Source of the DNA: Saprospiraceae bacterium
GTDB lineage: Bacteria > Bacteroidota > Bacteroidia > Chitinophagales > Saprospiraceae
Length of the DNA: 16,699 nt
NCBI GenBank assembly: GCA_027009605.1
Contig: JALVCY010000081.1
Span: 1-16,699 of the forward strand
Reading direction: 5' to 3'
How positions within the stretch are numbered: position 1 is the first letter of the stretch; each line of letters starts with the position of its first letter. Below the pieces are notes generated by a model. The model searched no databases. It saw nothing but the letters and a program-made list of their open reading frames with translations, and was not told the origin of the DNA. Shown here piece by piece: positions 14,584 to 16,699 of this stretch. A program made the position numbers and the translations under genes.

Positions 14584-14629
14584 TGTTAGTCAACTAACAC
14601 CATCGTTCATACAGGATACAAACATCCTG
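14584..14629 (+). promoter_or_regulatory. Two leader hairpins before the beta-barrel gene
   Basis: TGTTAG-TCAA-CTAACA (14584-14599) and CAGGAT-ACAAAC-ATCCTG (14612-14629) are 6-bp perfect stems. The second ends 15 nt before ATG 14645. They could control translation or mRNA stability, or the first could be an operator. The promoter is uncertain: CTTTTCTTTGC at about 14562-14574 only loosely resembles the -7 consensus. Confidence 0.4.
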
Positions 14630-14644
14630 AAAAAGCAAAGACAA

Positions 14645-15343
14645 ATGAAAAATCTAAGAAATGCATTCATCGCCGCTATCATCTTATTAGCCTTTCAAGC
14701 GCAAGCGCAAGCGCAAGTGAAAATCGGCCTAGCCGGCGGGATTAATTCCAGTCAATTTAATATTCCTTTGACCAAGGATTTAGGTGTGTTAAACATCAAT
14801 CGGGGAACAGGAACAACTGTAGGCGCCTTTGCCACCGTACCGCTTTATGGCGCTTTGAGCGTGCGCACGGAAGCTAATTATATGGTCAGAAACTATGCCG
14901 TAAAGATTGATCCTTCACAGTTTGAAAAAACACAAGATATTCCTTTTAATTTGACCGCCAACCTAAAAAGTAAGTACTATGAAATTCCCGTTCTCTTGCA
15001 AGTGGATTTGGGACAAGGGCCGGTGGGTGCTTATCTATTGGGAGGAGCCGCCCTTTCCGGTTATTTGAATAGTCAATTGGGTGTGGGCATCTTGGGCACT
15101 CAATTAGTGCGTATTCCTATCAATAATATTGGCTTTCGCAAAACAGAATTTAGTGCTATCGGTGGGGCAGGAATGCGTGTTGATATAGGATTTGGAGACT
15201 TGATTTTGGAAGGTAGATATCAAGCCGGATTAACGGACTTAGTCACTGTACCGGCACTCCAAGGCGTAAATTTAACCCCTAAAAATAGAAATAATTCCTT
15301 CGTGTTCAAAGCAGGAGTGGCCATCCCATTGAGCCGTAAATAA
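14645..15343 (+). CDS. Outer-membrane beta-barrel protein (PF13568-like)
   Basis: 232 residues with a signal peptide MKNLRNAFIAAIILLAFQA ending in an AQAQAQAQ stretch encoded by tandem GCGCAA hexamers. The mature protein starts VKIGLAGGINSSQFN and shows alternating amphipathic strands: VGAFATVPLYGALSVRTEANYMVRNYAV, YYEIPVLLQVDLG, GAYLLGGAALSGYL, FSAIGGAGMRVDIGFGDLILEGRYQAGLTDL, and a final FVFKAGVAIPL. This is the pattern of small 8-stranded porin-like barrels widespread in Bacteroidota. EIPVLLQ and the GRYQAGLTDL box are typical of that family. Function unknown beyond an outer-membrane location. Its stop TAA (15341-15343) is also the first TAA of a TAACGGTG octamer array. Confidence 0.9.
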   Translation: MKNLRNAFIAAIILLAFQAQAQAQVKIGLAGGINSSQFNIPLTKDLGVLNINRGTGTTVGAFATVPLYGALSVRTEANYMVRNYAVKIDPSQFEKTQDIPFNLTANLKSKYYEIPVLLQVDLGQGPVGAYLLGGAALSGYLNSQLGVGILGTQLVRIPINNIGFRKTEFSAIGGAGMRVDIGFGDLILEGRYQAGLTDLVTVPALQGVNLTPKNRNNSFVFKAGVAIPLSRK

Positions 15344-15364
15344 CGGTGTAACGGTGTAACGGTG
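15341..15364. repeat. TAACGGTG octamer array, three units
   Basis: Three perfect TAACGGTG octamers in tandem at 15341, 15349 and 15357. The first supplies the barrel gene's stop codon. Related arrays are at 15801-15822 and 16397-16460, and inverted at 14426-14454 and 15541-15558. Confidence 0.85.
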
Positions 15365-15367
15365 GGC

Positions 15368-15496
15368 TTACTCCGAAAAGTCAAAAGCAGTAGTTTGTTC
15401 TTGAGCCCACAAAATTTTATTTGGTTTTCTCTTTTATTTTAACCCACTAAATCTCCCTAAGAAGGGAGACTTATGGTAAACCAAATAAAATTTTGT
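15368..15496. repeat. Inverted module 1 and a 19-bp palindromic element around a CTCCCT hairpin
   Basis: 15368-15408 is module 1 in reverse orientation. It runs into ACAAAATTTTATTTGGTTT (15409-15427), which is the exact reverse complement of 15478-15496. Centred between these arms is CTCCCT-AAGA-AGGGAG (15453-15468). The whole can fold as a long cruciform with a hairpin at its tip. No coding capacity. Confidence 0.75.
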
Positions 15497-15540
15497 TCAT
15501 TGCTTTAATTTCTGGCGGAGTGGACTTTTCGGAGCAGGTT

Positions 15541-15680
15541 CACCGTTAAACCGTTACACAGCTATTCCGTTCAAAGCCCCATCGTGGCGATATCTTTGTA
15601 AGATAAATAATAGTAGGGATATCAAGCTCCCTAGGAGCGACACCCCGCTGCATTAGGCCATATTAGCCAAATATAATTTT
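15541..15680. repeat. Inverted octamers and a GCTCC-CTA-GGAGC hairpin region
   Basis: The inverted octamer words CACCGTTA, AACCGTTACAC (15541-15558) begin it, as the left-hand counterpart of the direct TAACGGTG words at 15801-15822. The inside carries GATATC words and the hairpin GCTCC-CTA-GGAGC (about 15628-15640), the type of hairpin often seen as dispersed repeats in Bacteroidota. No gene is seen. Confidence 0.5.
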
Positions 15681-15685
15681 GGGAA

Positions 15686-15803
15686 GCCAAGAGCAAACCA
15701 CTACATACGACTTTTCAGAGCAGACTCAACGATTGAACAAAATTCCCAAACAGAATAAAATTTGGCAGTTTCGCATCAGAATACTTTTAGGAGTAAACTC
15801 AAC
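15686..15803 (+). repeat. Dispersed modules 1 and 2 in tandem, copy C
   Basis: Module 1 (15686-15730) is followed directly by module 2 (15731-15803), each ending in ACTCAAC, the same order as copy A (8843-8969). Here the flanking words are TAACGGTG type (15801-15822) rather than AGTTGAAC type. The modules are therefore shared while the flanking words differ. Confidence 0.7.
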
Positions 15804-15820
15804 GGTGTAACGGTATAACG

Positions 15821-15936
15821 GGAAGGCAGCCAAAAGAACGTACTCCTTGAACGCCGAAGGCATTGAACGTGCGAAGCACAAATTGAACGCCGAAGGCAGA
15901 TGAACGTCCGAAGGACAAATTGAACCCCGCAGGCAT
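15821..15936. repeat. TGAAC-word array with GNA mini-hairpins
   Basis: Five TGAAC words each precede a tiny hairpin: GCC-GAA-GGC (15853-15861), GTGC-GAA-GCAC (15869-15879), GCC-GAA-GGC (15889-15897), GTCC-GAA-GGAC (15906-15916) and CC-GCA-GG (15927-15933). The stems vary with compensatory changes while the loop stays GAA or GCA. The opening GGAAGGCAGCCAA block recurs at 16457 and 16635. Confidence 0.8.
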
Positions 15937-15944
15937 AAAAAGCC

Positions 15945-16136
15945 CTACTTCCCTTTCCGGCTAAGAAAATGGAGAATCACCCCCATCAAAATGCCCCCAC
16001 CCACACTAATCGCTACAAACTTAAGCGAGTTGAACTTATAATCCAATACGCCTTGTAAGTAAACATCGACAGCCACTCCGGCCAAAGCCATTAGCATCCC
16101 AAATGGTATCCCCTTTTTTATGATGGAATCTAGCAT
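15945..16136 (-). CDS. Small two-helix membrane protein, unknown function
   Basis: From the ATG whose complement lies at 16134-16136 it encodes 63 residues: MLDSIIKKGIPFG, a hydrophobic helix (MLMALAGVAVDVYL), a polar turn (QGVLDYKFNSLKF), a second hydrophobic helix (VAISVGGGILMGVILHFL) and a basic tail SRKGK. An upstream start at 16187 would add 17 charged residues and is less likely. The positive-inside pattern (Lys at both ends) suggests both termini are cytoplasmic. Hydrophobic periodicity and lack of repeats argue it is real despite its size. No known family was recognised. It lies between repeat regions, tail to the GNA-hairpin array. Confidence 0.6.
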   Translation of the reverse strand: MLDSIIKKGIPFGMLMALAGVAVDVYLQGVLDYKFNSLKFVAISVGGGILMGVILHFLSRKGK

Positions 16137-16210
16137 GTCTTTTTTTTTGGCGAAAGGTAGCCCTATTTCTCTAGGTAAACAAATCAACCTACTTTTTTTG
16201 CTGTAATTGG

Positions 16211-16399
16211 TTGGTTGGGACTTTTATTGGGAAAAAAATTATAGAGGTATTGTTAAAATTGGGACGAATAGTCCACCGCATGCGTTATATAGGTGGAGAT
16301 GTGGCTTGGGATGTGGGGGATTTGCCCGGGGGCTTTTATTTTTATCGCTTGGAAGGGGATGGGGTTGTTTTGGATGTGGGGCGTGTGGTTGTCAATTAG
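16211..16399 (+). pseudogene. Orphan T9SS type A sorting-domain fragment
   Basis: The frame reads IIEVLLKLGRIVHRMRYIGG, then DVAWDVGDLPGGFYFYRLEG and DGVVLDVGRVVVN. This is the characteristic last 50 residues of T9SS cargo (LGR.V, DLP.G.YFYRL, G..VV). No start codon, signal peptide or passenger domain precedes it, and the 5' side runs into the divergent small membrane gene. It is therefore a 3' relic of a secreted-protein gene. Its TAG stop (16397-16399) is the first three bases of a TAGCGGTG octamer array. Confidence 0.65.
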
Positions 16400-16699
16400 C
16401 GGTGTAGCGGTATAACGGTATAACGGTGTAACGGTATAACGGTGTAACGGTGTAACGGGAAGGCAGCCAAGAGAACGTCCCCTTGAACGCCGAAGGCAAT
16501 GAACGGTGTAACGGATGGACAATGTCCAAACCACCAAGATTTTTTTAACCACGAAAAACACGAAAAACACGAAAGCCCCTTGAACGTCCGAAGGCAATGA
16601 ACGGTGTAACGGTGTAACGGTATAACGGTGTAACGGGAAGGCAGCCAAGAGAACGTCCCCTTGAACGCCGAAGGCAATGAACGGTGGAAAGGCTGGACA
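16397..16699. repeat. TAACGGTG octamer arrays and GNA-hairpin blocks at the window end
   Basis: Eight consecutive octamers (TAGCGGTG, TAGCGGTA, TAACGGTA, TAACGGTG, TAACGGTA, TAACGGTG twice, TAACGGGA) fill 16397-16460. A block beginning GGGAAGGCAGCCAAGAGAAC and carrying GCC-GAA-GGC occurs at 16457-16505 and again, 178 bp on, at 16635-16683. Between them are the palindrome TGGACA-A-TGTCCA, an AACACGAAA word array (about 16549-16575), a CC-GAA-GG hairpin (16588-16594) and more octamers (about 16606-16634). The long minus-strand frames here are repeat artefacts. Confidence 0.8.

Noticed and set aside
15841..15936. Possible mini-CRISPR of TGAAC words with spacers
   Set aside because: The 'spacers' are self-complementary 7-11 bp hairpins at irregular 13-19 bp spacing, not acquired sequence.
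16253..16677. Minus-strand ORFs rich in RYTVTPLHRYT
   Set aside because: They are translations of the TAACGGTG octamer arrays in reverse.

Overview
The window looks like chromosome from a Bacteroidota bacterium, most likely of the Saprospiria/Chitinophagia type. Three observations support this. A large secreted protein and an orphan fragment both carry type IX secretion (T9SS) C-terminal sorting domains. Several genes have the Bacteroidota -7 promoter element TAnnTTTG, and Shine-Dalgarno sequences are absent. The gene set (homogentisate pathway, DUF3078, C1A peptidase with a DUF4384-like tail, PF13568-type barrel) also fits. The genus cannot be named from the sequence alone.

Layout. 100-3304, all minus strand: an HAD-family hydrolase, then the tyrosine-degradation pair hmgA and hpd (homogentisate 1,2-dioxygenase transcribed first, 4-hydroxyphenylpyruvate dioxygenase second). 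3706-7019, plus: one very large surface protein of about 19 leucine-rich L-type repeats, an SdrD-B-like domain, a DUF7619-like domain and a T9SS tail. It is split into two overlapping reading frames by what looks like one missing G in a G run. 7146-8456: a secreted PhoD-like metallophosphatase. 9003-9974: a YheT-type alpha/beta hydrolase. 10157-10266: a candidate small RNA with its own -7 element and a strong intrinsic terminator. 10335-11336: a DUF3078 outer-membrane protein with promoter and terminator. 11780-12015: the C-terminal remnant of a prohibitin (SPFH) gene. 12218-13807: a membrane-anchored papain-like peptidase. 14645-15343: an outer-membrane beta-barrel. 15945-16136, minus: a small two-helix membrane protein. 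16211-16399: an orphan T9SS sorting-domain tail.

The genes are mostly unrelated housekeeping, catabolic and surface functions. The striking part is what lies between them. Nearly every intergenic space holds structured repetitive DNA: GTAG-headed REP-like hairpins; tandem arrays of 8-10 bp words (GATATGCCC, AGTTGAAC, TAACGGTG, GTTGAG and others); two dispersed modules that share a common 3' end; a 193-bp tandem duplication; and at least twenty tiny hairpins whose triloops, read on one strand, are all GNA (GAA, GCA, GTA or GGA). Four of the reading frames (the metallophosphatase, the prohibitin remnant, the beta-barrel and the T9SS orphan) take their stop codon from the first bases of such a repeat. 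This intergenic repeat system is the most unusual content of the window. No transposase or REP-associated tyrosine transposase is encoded here, so if it is mobile its machinery lies elsewhere.
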